A stretch of 12,668 nucleotides of DNA from SKKY01 sp964622305 (GCA_964622305.1 CAZUPR010000042.1:1-12668); one strand, 5' to 3'; numbered from the stretch's first letter, positions 5,790 to 12,622 are shown. Notes: a model not told the origin generated them from the sequence alone. Made by a program: numbers and translations.

Positions 5790-5816
5790 GCGGAGAGTAA
5801 AATCTCCGCTTTTTTT
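5790..5816 (+). terminator. Intra-operon terminator after the binding-protein gene
   Basis: GCGGAGA (5790-5796) and TCTCCGC (5803-5809) form a perfect 7-base-pair stem with loop GTAAAA. Seven T follow (5810-5816). It sits between the binding-protein gene and the permease gene. Partial termination here would lower permease and ATPase expression relative to the binding protein. Confidence 0.85.
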
Positions 5817-5838
5817 CTGACTTAAAGGGTGAAAACTA

Positions 5839-6498
5839 ATGAATGATTTTGATTTTAATATTATAATAGAGCGACTGCCAATTTTGTTAAATGCCAGTTT
5901 GAAAACTGTTGAGCTGACCATCATGGCTATAATTTTTGGAACTTTGATTGGCTTGGCTGTGGCCTTGATTAAAATATCAGGTAATAAGTTTTTTGCTTTT
6001 TTTGGATCAATTTATACCTGGATTTTTAGAGGGATTCCACTCTTGGTCCAGCTTTTTATTATCTATTATGGTCTGCCTTCGATTGGGATAGAATTTTCAG
6101 CTCAGCAGGCGGCGGTTATTGGCCTCAGCCTATGTGGTGGTGCCTATATTGCTGAAATTATCAGAGCTGGAATTCAGTCTATTGATAAGGGACAGATGGA
6201 GGCGGCTTATTCTTTGGGCATGAGCTGGAAGATGGCTATGTTTAGGGTTATTATTCCCCAGTCCTTTAAAAGGCTGATTCCACCTATGGGGAATGAATTT
6301 ATTGCCCTTTTAAAAGATACTTCACTGGTGGCAGTTATCAGCATGGTAGAACTTTTACGGGCAGCCCAGACCCAGGCATCGGCAACCTTTAAGCCTTTTG
6401 AAATGTATTTGACAGCTGGGCTTATTTACTTAATTTTGACTACTGTTTTTACAGTGGCCTTTAAAAAAGTAGAAGAGAAACTGGCCCTGGCAGAATAG
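5839..6498 (+). CDS. Polar amino-acid ABC transporter permease (HisM/GlnP type)
   Basis: This 219-residue membrane protein of the His/Glu/Gln/Arg permease family forms the homodimeric transmembrane channel of the importer. About five membrane segments are visible, including TIMAIIFGTLIGLAVALI (27-44), a segment around residues 50-76 containing FRGIPLLVQLFIIYYGL, AVIGLSLCGGAYIAEII (91-107) and the C-terminal AGLIYLILTTVFTVAF. The cytoplasmic EAA loop EAAYSLGMSWKMAMFRVIIPQ (121-141) contacts the ATPase and has the expected conserved Gly. The ATG follows AAAGGGTG by 7 bases. The ATPase gene begins 24 bases downstream. Confidence 0.93.
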   Translation: MNDFDFNIIIERLPILLNASLKTVELTIMAIIFGTLIGLAVALIKISGNKFFAFFGSIYTWIFRGIPLLVQLFIIYYGLPSIGIEFSAQQAAVIGLSLCGGAYIAEIIRAGIQSIDKGQMEAAYSLGMSWKMAMFRVIIPQSFKRLIPPMGNEFIALLKDTSLVAVISMVELLRAAQTQASATFKPFEMYLTAGLIYLILTTVFTVAFKKVEEKLALAE

Positions 6499-6522
6499 TT
6501 TTGTGCAGACAGGGGTTTTAAA

Positions 6523-7275
6523 ATGATTGAATTAAAAAATATAAGGAAGTCCTTTGGCAACCTGCAGGTGCTGGATGACGTTTCCCTTAAAATAGAAAAG
6601 CAGGAAGTTTTGGTTATTATTGGCCCCTCGGGGTCTGGTAAGAGTACCCTTTTGCGCTGCATTAACCACCTGGAAAAAATTGACCAGGGGGAAATCAGCT
6701 TCAAGGGGAAACTTATTACCAGGAAAGTGGCCGGCCAGGCTGATTTTGATTTGCCCTTAAAAGAGATTTATCAGATGAGGGAAAAAATTGGTATGGTTTT
6801 TCAGCGTTTTAATCTTTTTCCACATATGAAGGCCATAAGAAATATTACTGAGGCGCCGGTTCATGTGGCTGGGCTTCCTAAGGAAGAGGCCAGGGAAAAG
6901 GGTTTAAAACTTTTGGATAAGGTTGGCCTGGGTGATAAGGAAAGCGCCTATCCGGCTCATTTGTCTGGCGGACAGCAACAGAGGCTGGCTATAGCCAGGG
7001 CCCTGGCCATGGAGCCAGAGCTCATGCTTTTTGACGAACCTACATCAGCCCTGGACCCGGAACTGGTTGGTGAAGTACTTACAGTTATGAAGGATTTAGC
7101 CAAGGAAGGGATGACCATGGCAGTGGTAACTCACGAGATGTCCTTTGCCAGAGATGTAGCCGATCGGGTTATTTTTATGGATGATGGCCGCATCATTGAA
7201 GAAGGGACCCCGGAAGAAATTTTTGGCCAACCCAAACAAGAAAGAACCCGCACCTTCTTGCATAAGATTCTTTAA
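6523..7275 (+). CDS. Polar amino-acid ABC transporter ATP-binding protein (GlnQ/HisP type)
   Basis: The 250-residue ATPase powers the importer encoded by the two preceding genes. All the expected motifs are intact: Walker A GPSGSGKS (34-41), Q-loop Gln94 in MVFQRFNLFPHM, signature LSGGQQQRLAIARAL (147-161), Walker B LMLFDEP (167-173), D-loop SALD (175-178) and the switch His204 in VVTHEMSFA. Between strands at residues 62-88 it has a longer connecting segment (about ten extra residues, KVAGQADFDLPLKEIY), which resembles the HisP-type layout more than the short GlnQ-type. The ATG follows AGGGG by 7 bases. The last base of its stop codon is the first base of the 60-base palindrome. Confidence 0.94.
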   Translation: MIELKNIRKSFGNLQVLDDVSLKIEKQEVLVIIGPSGSGKSTLLRCINHLEKIDQGEISFKGKLITRKVAGQADFDLPLKEIYQMREKIGMVFQRFNLFPHMKAIRNITEAPVHVAGLPKEEAREKGLKLLDKVGLGDKESAYPAHLSGGQQQRLAIARALAMEPELMLFDEPTSALDPELVGEVLTVMKDLAKEGMTMAVVTHEMSFARDVADRVIFMDDGRIIEEGTPEEIFGQPKQERTRTFLHKIL

Positions 7276-7334
7276 TTTGCATTTGGGGACGCAACATTCT
7301 GTCCGGACAGAATGTTGCGTCCCCAAATGCAAAT
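7275..7334. repeat. Perfect 60-base palindrome with no spacer
   Basis: Bases 7275-7304 and 7305-7334 are exact reverse complements over 30 positions each, with the centre GTCCGGAC (7301-7308). The symmetry starts at the last base of the ATPase stop codon and stops one base before the uraA ribosome binding site (GGGAGG, 7335-7340). No T-tract follows, so it is not a standard intrinsic terminator. As DNA it could form a cruciform; as RNA it would be a long hairpin next to the uraA site. The GGGGAC...GTCCCC outline resembles short repetitive elements seen in several Firmicutes, which is a recollection, not a search result. It is probably a REP/MITE-like mobile unit or an mRNA-processing hairpin. 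Confidence 0.97.
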
Positions 7335-7346
7335 GGGAGGTTATTT

Positions 7347-8579
7347 ATGAATCTTAAGAATTTTACTTTGTCTTTACAGCATGTTCTGGCTATGTTTGGA
7401 GCCACAGTCCTGGTGCCTTTTATTACCGGGCTCAACCCTTCGATCGCCCTCCTGGGTGCAGGTGTTGGGACCCTGATTTTCCACTTGGTGACTGGCGGAC
7501 AGGTGCCGGTATTTTTGGGCTCATCCTTTGCCTTTATTTCCGGTATCCTCGTAGTTAAAGAAAATTTTGGCCTTGAATATGCTACTGGCTCTTTCATTGG
7601 AGTTGGTGTGGTTTACATGCTTTTGTCACTCCTTATTTATTTTGTTGGGGTCAATAATGTCAGAAGGCTTTTTCCGGCAGTGGTAACAGGCCCAATTATT
7701 ATTGTTATTGGTCTCATCCTGGCTCCTACAGCAGTGGATATGGCTTCAGACAACTGGACCATAGCAATTATTACCATTATGGCTATTGCCCTTACCGGAA
7801 TTATCGCCCGCGGTTTTTTGAAGATGATTCCCATTCTTTTTGGCATAATTATAGGCTACCTGGCCGCCTGGCTTATGGGTGCAGTTGATTTTACTGCTGT
7901 TGCCCAGGCTGATGTTTTTGCCCTGCCGCCTTTTATAAAACCTGCTTTTTCAGCAGATGCCATGAAAATAATTGTTCCTATAGCCCTGGTGACTATGATT
8001 GAGCACATAGGTGATATTACAACCAACGGGGCTGTAGTTGGCAAAGATTTCTTCAGAAATCCCGGTCTTCACAGGACAGTTTTGGGCGATGGAATAGCAA
8101 CAGCCTTTGCCGGCCTAATTGGTGCTCCGGCCAACACCACCTACGGAGAGAACACAGGTGTTTTGGCTATTACTAAAAACTATAACCCGGCCATTTTGCG
8201 TGGTGCGGCTGTAATTGCTATTATTTTAAGCTTTATCGGCAAGTTTGGTGCTCTTATTCAATCTATCCCAGCTTCGGTTATGGGAGGAGTCAGTTTTGTT
8301 CTCTTTGGCATGATTGCCAGCATTGGTGTAAGGACCATGGTTGATTCCAAGATTGATCTTAGTAACTTGCGCAACAGTATTGTAGTTTTTACTATTTTGA
8401 TAGTGGGAATTGTTTCCCTTCAGGGCGATGCCAACAAACTTGTAGTTCCTCTAACTGGGATGGCTTCACTTTCTGGTCTCAGTCTGGCTGCCATAATTGG
8501 GGTTACTCTCAATGCCTTCTTAAATATTATCATTCCGATTTTCATTAAAGAATTAGAAAGACCAGAAAACGAACAATAA
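7347..8579 (+). CDS. uraA: Uracil permease, NCS2 (UraA) family
   Basis: This 410-residue membrane protein has the 14-segment NCS2 layout and probably imports uracil by proton symport. Family marks include the start LQHVLAMFGATVLVPF (10-25), the substrate-loop FLGSSFAFIS (56-65), MIEHIGD (217-223; Glu219 equivalent to the uracil-binding Glu of E. coli UraA) and ANTTYGENTGVLAITK (262-277; Glu268 equivalent to the second key Glu). The tail is short and charged. A xanthine-specific NCS2 member is less likely given the length and these motifs. The ATG follows GGGAGG by 6 bases. The site lies immediately after the palindrome, so a hairpin there could affect access by ribosomes. No PyrR-type attenuator is visible, and the gene has its own terminator. 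Confidence 0.93.
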   Translation: MNLKNFTLSLQHVLAMFGATVLVPFITGLNPSIALLGAGVGTLIFHLVTGGQVPVFLGSSFAFISGILVVKENFGLEYATGSFIGVGVVYMLLSLLIYFVGVNNVRRLFPAVVTGPIIIVIGLILAPTAVDMASDNWTIAIITIMAIALTGIIARGFLKMIPILFGIIIGYLAAWLMGAVDFTAVAQADVFALPPFIKPAFSADAMKIIVPIALVTMIEHIGDITTNGAVVGKDFFRNPGLHRTVLGDGIATAFAGLIGAPANTTYGENTGVLAITKNYNPAILRGAAVIAIILSFIGKFGALIQSIPASVMGGVSFVLFGMIASIGVRTMVDSKIDLSNLRNSIVVFTILIVGIVSLQGDANKLVVPLTGMASLSGLSLAAIIGVTLNAFLNIIIPIFIKELERPENEQ

Positions 8580-8590
8580 AGGTAAAACTT

Positions 8591-8619
8591 GGGGAATTCT
8601 TCGGAACTTCCCTTTTTTT
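8591..8619 (+). terminator. Intrinsic terminator after uraA, UUCG loop
   Basis: GGGAATTC (8592-8599) pairs with GAA (8604-8606) and TTCCC (8608-8612) around a TTCG tetraloop, with one bulged C at 8607. Seven T follow (8613-8619). It lies 12 bases after the uraA stop codon. Confidence 0.85.
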
Positions 8620-8661
8620 ATTAAAAAAAAATGATAAAATAAAGGAAGAAAGAGGGAAGAT

Positions 8662-9654
8662 GTGAATCTTATGAAAATTACTATAAAAGCTCCGGCCAAG
8701 ATTAATCTTTTTTTAGAGGTTAAATCTAAGAGGGCAGACGGCTTTCATGAACTGGAGATGATTATGCAAAAACTTGATTTTGCTGATCTTCTTATTATAG
8801 AAAAAGTTTTTCTGCCCCCTGGCGATAGGGGAGAGAGAGATTTTCTTCCTGGATTGGAGCTGACTTGCTCAGATCCAAAGATTCCAGCCGATGAGCGCAA
8901 TCTTGTCTGGAAGGCCTGGCAGCTATTGGTGGCCGACTTCCCGGAAGAATTCGTCGGCCCAGCTTCCGCCGGCCCGGGCTCAAACTCAGCCCAGGCCTCT
9001 GGGCTCGCCGGGCCGGACGCGCCCGCCAATAGCCAGGCCCGCCCCCTGACCCGCATCCACATAAAGAAGCGTATCCCTCAGCAGGCGGGCCTGGCCGGAG
9101 GTTCCTCCGACGCTGCCAGTGCCCTCATGGGACTAAACCAGCTCTATCAACTGGGTCTTTCCCGTGATGACCTTTGCCACTACGGGCAAAAGCTAGGCTC
9201 GGACGTTAACTTTTTCTTTTATGGACCCAGCTGCCTGGTTAAAGGCCGGGGAGAAATTATCCAGGAAATCCCCTCACTACCAGCTCTGCCTCTGGTTCTG
9301 GTGAAACCTAAAAAGGGATTATCAGCCGCAAGGGTTTATAGCAAGCTGATTCTGCCACAAGAGGACAAGCTTATTTCCCTGCCGGATTTGGCCGGCTTTC
9401 CAGGCAATTTTAGGCCCTTTAACCGTCTGGAAGAGCCAGCCTTTAAAATTTGGCCTGCCCTGGAAACAATAAAAAATGATCTTTTAGCCCAAAACTCTCA
9501 AAGCCTTATGTCTGGCAGCGGGACTACTTTCTTTTCCCTCTTTAGCCAGAAAAAAGAGGCAGAAAAATTTTTCCGGGCCAAGAGGAATAAATATAAATTC
9601 GCAGTCTTAACGGCCTTTGCCCAGGACTCTACATATAAGGAGGACTCACAGTGA
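8662..9654 (+). CDS. ispE: 4-diphosphocytidyl-2-C-methyl-D-erythritol kinase
   Basis: This GHMP kinase phosphorylates CDP-methylerythritol in the MEP isoprenoid pathway. Visible motifs are APAKINLFLEV (10-20, catalytic Lys13), ADGFHELEMIMQ (25-36), the ATP loop QAGLAGGSSDAA (141-152), LGSDVNFF (178-185, catalytic Asp181) and SGSGTTF (284-290). At 330 residues it is longer than the usual roughly 280-290. The excess is mostly a Pro/Ala/Gly/Ser-rich insertion at about residues 97-130, just before the strand leading to the ATP loop. The DNA there is about 77% GC by hand count, against roughly 30-45% elsewhere. The GTG start is preferred over the ATG three codons later because GAGGG lies 5 bases before it. 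The next gene overlaps it by four bases. Confidence 0.93.
   Translation: MNLMKITIKAPAKINLFLEVKSKRADGFHELEMIMQKLDFADLLIIEKVFLPPGDRGERDFLPGLELTCSDPKIPADERNLVWKAWQLLVADFPEEFVGPASAGPGSNSAQASGLAGPDAPANSQARPLTRIHIKKRIPQQAGLAGGSSDAASALMGLNQLYQLGLSRDDLCHYGQKLGSDVNFFFYGPSCLVKGRGEIIQEIPSLPALPLVLVKPKKGLSAARVYSKLILPQEDKLISLPDLAGFPGNFRPFNRLEEPAFKIWPALETIKNDLLAQNSQSLMSGSGTTFFSLFSQKKEAEKFFRAKRNKYKFAVLTAFAQDSTYKEDSQ
8951..9050. repeat. GC-rich palindromic insertion inside ispE
   Basis: By hand count, 77 of these 100 bases are G or C. The stretch is in frame and encodes a low-complexity linker. Inverted repeats are packed into it: GGCCCGGGCT (8971-8980) pairs with AGCCCAGGCC (8988-8997) with one mismatch and a 7-base loop, and CCGGCCCGG (8969-8977) is also the exact complement of CCGGGCCGG (9008-9016). 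Such compositional contrast and symmetry suggest an inserted palindromic element kept in frame, or slippage expansion. Ends are approximate. Confidence 0.65.
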
Positions 9655-10364
9655 ACAAGAAAAGAAGATTAATGCCTATCACACTCGACAGTTACAAGCC
9701 CCTCAGGGAGATTGTTTTTGAAAGTCTTAGGGATGCAATTTTAAATCAAACCCTGGAGCCAGGTGAAAGGCTTATGGAAATTCAACTGGCTGAAGAGATG
9801 GGAGTCAGCCGTACTCCTGTCCGTGAAGCCATCCGTAAACTGGAGCTTGAAGGCTTAGTTGTCATGGTCCCCCGTAAGGGAGTTTATGTTGCCGGTATCT
9901 CCATCCGTGATATTCATGAGGTTTTTGAAGTCCGTGCCTCTCTTGAAGGTCTGGCAGCCAGGCTTGCAGCCCAAAGAATAACACCGGATGAACTTGATCT
10001 CATGGAGCGCAGCCTCTTTATTGAAGCTGGTGAGATTGATAAGGATGATCTGGGAAATATTGTCAAAACCGACACAGATTTTCATGAGCTCCTTTACAAG
10101 GCAGCCCGTAATCTCAGGCTCTATCAGATGGTTAACAATCTTCAGGAGCAGCTTTTAAGATTCCGCTCCACTTCATTGGCCCGTCCTGGTCGCAGCAAAG
10201 ATGCCCTGGATGAGCACAGAAAAATCCTGGAAGCACTGGCTCTTGGAGACAGTAAACTGGCAGAAAAACTAGCTATCGAGCATATCGAAAATGCCGAAAC
10301 AGTCATGATGGCCTCTATTGAAAGTCAGGGCCTCTATCAAGATCAGGAATCGGATCAGGAGTAA
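9651..10364 (+). CDS. GntR/FCD-family transcriptional regulator
   Basis: This 237-residue regulator has an N-terminal winged helix (about 17-80, recognition region GVSRTPVREAIRKLELEGLV at 51-70, wing PRKGVYV) and a C-terminal FCD ligand-binding domain (about 86-225). The four expected metal/ligand residues of the FCD fold are present: Asp141 and His145 in DTDFHELLYKAARN, His189 in DEHRKILEAL and His211 in AIEHIENA. Such proteins bind small organic acids or similar effectors; the effector is not predictable here. The GTG start overlaps the ispE stop (GTGA) and has AAGGAGG 7 bases upstream. Its place between ispE and purR suggests co-transcription. The acidic Gln/Glu/Asp tail is not conserved in the family. 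Confidence 0.9.
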   Translation: MNKKRRLMPITLDSYKPLREIVFESLRDAILNQTLEPGERLMEIQLAEEMGVSRTPVREAIRKLELEGLVVMVPRKGVYVAGISIRDIHEVFEVRASLEGLAARLAAQRITPDELDLMERSLFIEAGEIDKDDLGNIVKTDTDFHELLYKAARNLRLYQMVNNLQEQLLRFRSTSLARPGRSKDALDEHRKILEALALGDSKLAEKLAIEHIENAETVMMASIESQGLYQDQESDQE

Positions 10365-10374
10365 GAGGTGGCTT

Positions 10375-11187
10375 ATGTTTAAATTAAAAAGAAGCCAGAG
10401 GATGGTTCTTTTAACCAAGGAGCTTACAGAAAATCCTGGGAAAAACTTTAGTCTCAGTTATTTTTGTGATAAGTATCAGACGGCAAAATCATCTATCAGT
10501 GAAGATTTGTCCATTATCAGAGAGGTTTTTCTTCAAACTGGTCAGGGAAAACTAGTGACTATTTCCGGAGCTTCTGGCGGAGTTGTTTTTTATCCTCATA
10601 TTGCTGCACCGGAGGAAGAGAAATTTCTCAGGGATTTGGCTCTGACCCTTTCCCATGGGGAGAGAATACTGCCTGGTGGCTATCTTTATATGACGGATAT
10701 TATTTATTCGCCTCAGATTGTAAAAAAAATTGGCCAAATTTTTGCCGGCCGCTTTAAGGAGGCTCAGGCTGATTTTATTGTTACCATAGAAACCAAGGGG
10801 ATTCCCCTGGCCCTGGCTGTTGCTGATAGTTTTGGCCTGCCTTTGGTAATCATCCGGGATTCGAGCCGGGTTACTGAGGGATCAGCTGTGAACATAAATT
10901 ACTTGTCTGGCTCCAATCACACCATCTCTACCATGTCTTTGGCCAAGAGAACTTTGCCAGAAAACTCCAAGGTCATTATTATTGATGATTTTATGAAGGC
11001 TGGCGGCACTGCTAAAGGAATGACTGATCTTTTGGCAGAATTTAAGGCGCAAATTTTGGGCATTGGGGTTTTAATTGCAACCAGGGAACCAGAAAACAAA
11101 CTCATTAAGGATTATTTGGCCCTTCTGGAACTGGAATTTATCGATTCCGAAGAGAAAAAAATCAAAATAAGTCACAAAAATCCCTAA
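10375..11187 (+). CDS. purR: Purine operon repressor PurR
   Basis: The 270-residue protein matches the Gram-positive PurR repressor in both domains. Residues 1-70 form a winged helix (MFKLKRSQRMVLLTKEL, YQTAKSSISEDLSIIRE, GASGGV). Residues 80-270 are a phosphoribosyltransferase-like domain containing GERILPGGYLYMTDI (95-109), ETKGIPLALAVADS, VTEGSAVNINYLSGS and the PRPP-binding loop VIIIDDFMKAGGTAKG (200-215). PRPP relieves repression of purine genes. An in-frame start 19 codons upstream exists inside the regulator gene, but the ATG at 10375, after AGAGG, aligns with the family N-terminus. It is shorter than B. subtilis PurR (285 residues) at the C-terminus. The spoVG promoter follows within about 20 bases. 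Confidence 0.94.
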   Translation: MFKLKRSQRMVLLTKELTENPGKNFSLSYFCDKYQTAKSSISEDLSIIREVFLQTGQGKLVTISGASGGVVFYPHIAAPEEEKFLRDLALTLSHGERILPGGYLYMTDIIYSPQIVKKIGQIFAGRFKEAQADFIVTIETKGIPLALAVADSFGLPLVIIRDSSRVTEGSAVNINYLSGSNHTISTMSLAKRTLPENSKVIIIDDFMKAGGTAKGMTDLLAEFKAQILGIGVLIATREPENKLIKDYLALLELEFIDSEEKKIKISHKNP

Positions 11188-11203
11188 AATTTTTTGAATT
11201 TTC

Positions 11204-11232
11204 TTGAAATTGTGGCAAAATTCAGATAAAAT
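11204..11232 (+). promoter_or_regulatory. Sigma-A-type promoter of spoVG
   Basis: TTGAAA (11204-11209) and TAAAAT (11227-11232) are 17 bases apart. They lie in the 127-base space before spoVG, leaving a leader of roughly 75 bases. A 7-base inverted repeat GAATTTT (11196-11202) / AAAATTC (11217-11223) brackets the -35 box and spacer and might be an operator; this is speculative. Confidence 0.7.
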
Positions 11233-11314
11233 CATGAGAATAGATGAGATAGGTTTGTAAAGTTGAGAATAAGGGTAAAATGTTTGTCAATAGACAGCAG
11301 AGAGGTGGTAGAAA

Positions 11315-11626
11315 ATGCAAGTAACTGACGTTAGAATCAGGAAGATTAACCAAGAAGGAAAAATGAAAGCGATTGTATCGGTAACTCTAAATGATGCTTT
11401 TGTGGTTCATGATGTCAAAGTTGTTGAAGGCCAAAATGGCCTGTTCGTGGCTATGCCAAGCAAAAGAATGCCAGATGGCGAATTTAAAGATATAGCCCAC
11501 CCAATTTCCCAGGAAGCCAGATCGGTGATTCAGCAAGCAGTTTTACAAGCATATGATGAGGCTGAACAGCAGGCAGAAGTATCTGCTGAACATGTAGCTG
11601 AGTATGATGCTGAGGAGACTGACTAA
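11315..11626 (+). CDS. spoVG: SpoVG, septation/regulatory nucleic-acid-binding protein
   Basis: This 103-residue protein aligns over its full length with SpoVG (97 residues in B. subtilis). The start MQVTDVRIRKI, the strand MKAIVSVTLNDAFVVHDVKVVEG and FVAMPSKRMPDGEFKDIAHPIS are hallmark stretches. SpoVG binds DNA and RNA and affects sporulation septation or other processes depending on species; it also occurs in non-sporulating bacteria, so it does not prove sporulation. The C-terminal tail (about residues 78-103) is acidic and poorly conserved. The ATG follows GAGGTGG by 6 bases. It has its own promoter, and a terminator follows about 50 bases downstream, so it is monocistronic here. The purR-spoVG order fits Firmicutes, but yabJ/ridA, present in B. 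subtilis, is missing. Confidence 0.96.
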   Translation: MQVTDVRIRKINQEGKMKAIVSVTLNDAFVVHDVKVVEGQNGLFVAMPSKRMPDGEFKDIAHPISQEARSVIQQAVLQAYDEAEQQAEVSAEHVAEYDAEETD

Positions 11627-11673
11627 GAAGGTTAAGAAGGATATTCAAAAGAAAAGAAGTATGCAATACTATT

Positions 11674-11697
11674 AAAAGGAGCGCAAGCTCCTTTTTT
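11674..11697 (+). terminator. Intrinsic terminator after spoVG, GCAA loop
   Basis: AAAAGGAGC (11674-11682) and GCTCCTTTT (11687-11695) are perfectly complementary around a GNRA-type GCAA tetraloop. T continues to 11697. Its A-run on the left would also allow some function on the opposite strand. Confidence 0.9.
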
Positions 11698-11714
11698 CTT
11701 GTTGACTGAAAAGA

Positions 11715-11743
11715 TTGTGAGGGAAAAGATTGTTCACTATAAT
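11715..11743 (+). promoter_or_regulatory. Promoter-like sequence overlapping the lysO start
   Basis: TTGTGA (11715-11720) and a perfect TATAAT (11738-11743) are 17 bases apart. A second -35-like TTGACT at 11702-11707 directly follows the spoVG terminator, but its matching -10 region is poor. The TATAAT falls inside the first codons of the transporter gene, so a transcript from it would begin after the proposed TTG start. This may be chance in AT-rich coding DNA, or the gene may rely on read-through. Confidence 0.35.
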
Positions 11744-12023
11744 TTTTGCTTTTTTGGCAGGCATCTTGATAAGCGGCTTTAAACTATTGCCCTATCATTT
11801 TTATCAATATTTAAATAAATTGCTCATAGGAGTCCTCCTTGTTTTACTTTTTGGCATGGGGCTCAGTATTGGCATGGACAAGGATATAGCCGAGAATATT
11901 TTTGGGCTTGGAAAGACTGCCTTTTTAATAAGTGCCGCTTCAATTGCTGGCAGCCTTCTTTTTGCCTGGATTTTTGCCCCCTATATTTTTAAAGAAGGTG
12001 AGATTGGGGAGGATAAGCAATGA
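11730..12023 (+). CDS. LysO-family lysine exporter, N-terminal subunit
   Basis: This 97-residue membrane protein matches the N-terminal third of the LysO (YbjE, DUF340) lysine exporter. Three membrane segments are visible: FTIIFAFLAGILISGF (2-17), LNKLLIGVLLVLLFGMGLSIG (28-48, containing the family's FGMGLSIG) and TAFLISAASIAGSLLFAWIFAPYIF (63-87). E. coli LysO is a single chain of about 300 residues; here the function is split over two genes, an arrangement also known in other Firmicutes. The TTG start is supported by GAGGG 6 bases upstream and by the need for a complete first membrane segment. The stop overlaps the next start (ATGA), so the subunits are probably made in equal amounts. Lysine export is inferred from the family. 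Confidence 0.85.
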   Translation: MFTIIFAFLAGILISGFKLLPYHFYQYLNKLLIGVLLVLLFGMGLSIGMDKDIAENIFGLGKTAFLISAASIAGSLLFAWIFAPYIFKEGEIGEDKQ

Positions 12024-12622
12024 TTCTAGTTATGCTTAGTGCGGTAATTCTGGGAATAATAACCGGGAACCTTACAGACAGTCTTTTTATTGAGACAAAT
12101 CTGGATTCCATAAATGAATATTTGCTTCTTCTTTTAATTTTTATTGTTGGCCTTGACTTAGGAAAAAATGCCGAGACCTGGTATAGATTAAGGAAGATGG
12201 GCCTCAAGGTTCTTTTGGCTCCCCTTTTGGTTGTTGCAGGCACCCTCTTTGGAGCCTTCCTGGTCAGTTTTATTTTAGAGGTAAGCACAATTGAAAGTAT
12301 GGCTATTTCTGCCGGTTTTGGCTGGTACAGCATGTCGGCAATTCTATTAAAAAATCTTATCAACACGGAAATAGGCGCCATTGCCTTTCTGGCCAACCTC
12401 ATGCGGGAGATGCTGGCCATCTTTGTCATCCCCTTTGTTGTAAAATATTTGGGAAAATTTCCGGCTATGGCCCCAGGCGGAGCCACTTCCATGGATACTA
12501 CTCTGCCCTTTGTCAGCAAGTATGCCGGTAAAGAAGTTGCCCTGATCGGATTCATCAGTGGTCTGACCCTAACTTTTATTTCTCCCCTCCTAATATCTCT
12601 TTTAATAAGTCTTAAAATATAG
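12020..12622 (+). CDS. lysO: LysO-family lysine exporter, C-terminal subunit
   Basis: This 200-residue membrane protein corresponds to the C-terminal two thirds of LysO. Characteristic stretches are LLLLLIFIVGLDLGKN (35-50), AISAGFGWYSMSAILLKN (94-111), the polar FLANLMREMLAIFVIP (123-138) and GGATSMDTTLPFVSKYAG (153-170), which line up with ASGFGWYSLSGILL, FNDLARELIAIMLIP and GATSMDFTLP of the E. coli protein. It probably pairs with the upstream 97-residue subunit to export lysine or toxic analogues. The ATG overlaps the upstream stop by four bases and has GGGGAGG 7 bases before it. No lysine riboswitch or ArgP-like control is visible in the short upstream space. Confidence 0.92.
   Translation: MILVMLSAVILGIITGNLTDSLFIETNLDSINEYLLLLLIFIVGLDLGKNAETWYRLRKMGLKVLLAPLLVVAGTLFGAFLVSFILEVSTIESMAISAGFGWYSMSAILLKNLINTEIGAIAFLANLMREMLAIFVIPFVVKYLGKFPAMAPGGATSMDTTLPFVSKYAGKEVALIGFISGLTLTFISPLLISLLISLKI

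Noticed and set aside
7193..7597. Minus-strand open frame spanning the palindrome
   Set aside because: It overlaps two solid genes on the opposite strand and simply reads through the palindrome.
8598..8610. PurBox-like CCGAA on the minus strand near ispE
   Set aside because: Only part of the PurBox consensus matches, there is a single copy, and the bases belong to the UUCG-loop terminator of uraA.
10318..10374. Upstream in-frame start for PurR (19 extra residues)
   Set aside because: The extension lies within the preceding regulator gene and lacks family similarity, while ATG at 10375 has AGAGG and matches the PurR N-terminus.
11249..11272. Sigma-H-type promoter for spoVG
   Set aside because: AGGTTT and GAAT elements exist but are only about six bases apart instead of the required 11-12; a sigma-A-type pair further upstream fits better.
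11989..12555. Minus-strand open frame of 188 codons opposite lysO
   Set aside because: It is a shadow of a well-supported transporter gene; its Arg/Lys/Ile-rich composition is what the complement of hydrophobic codons gives.
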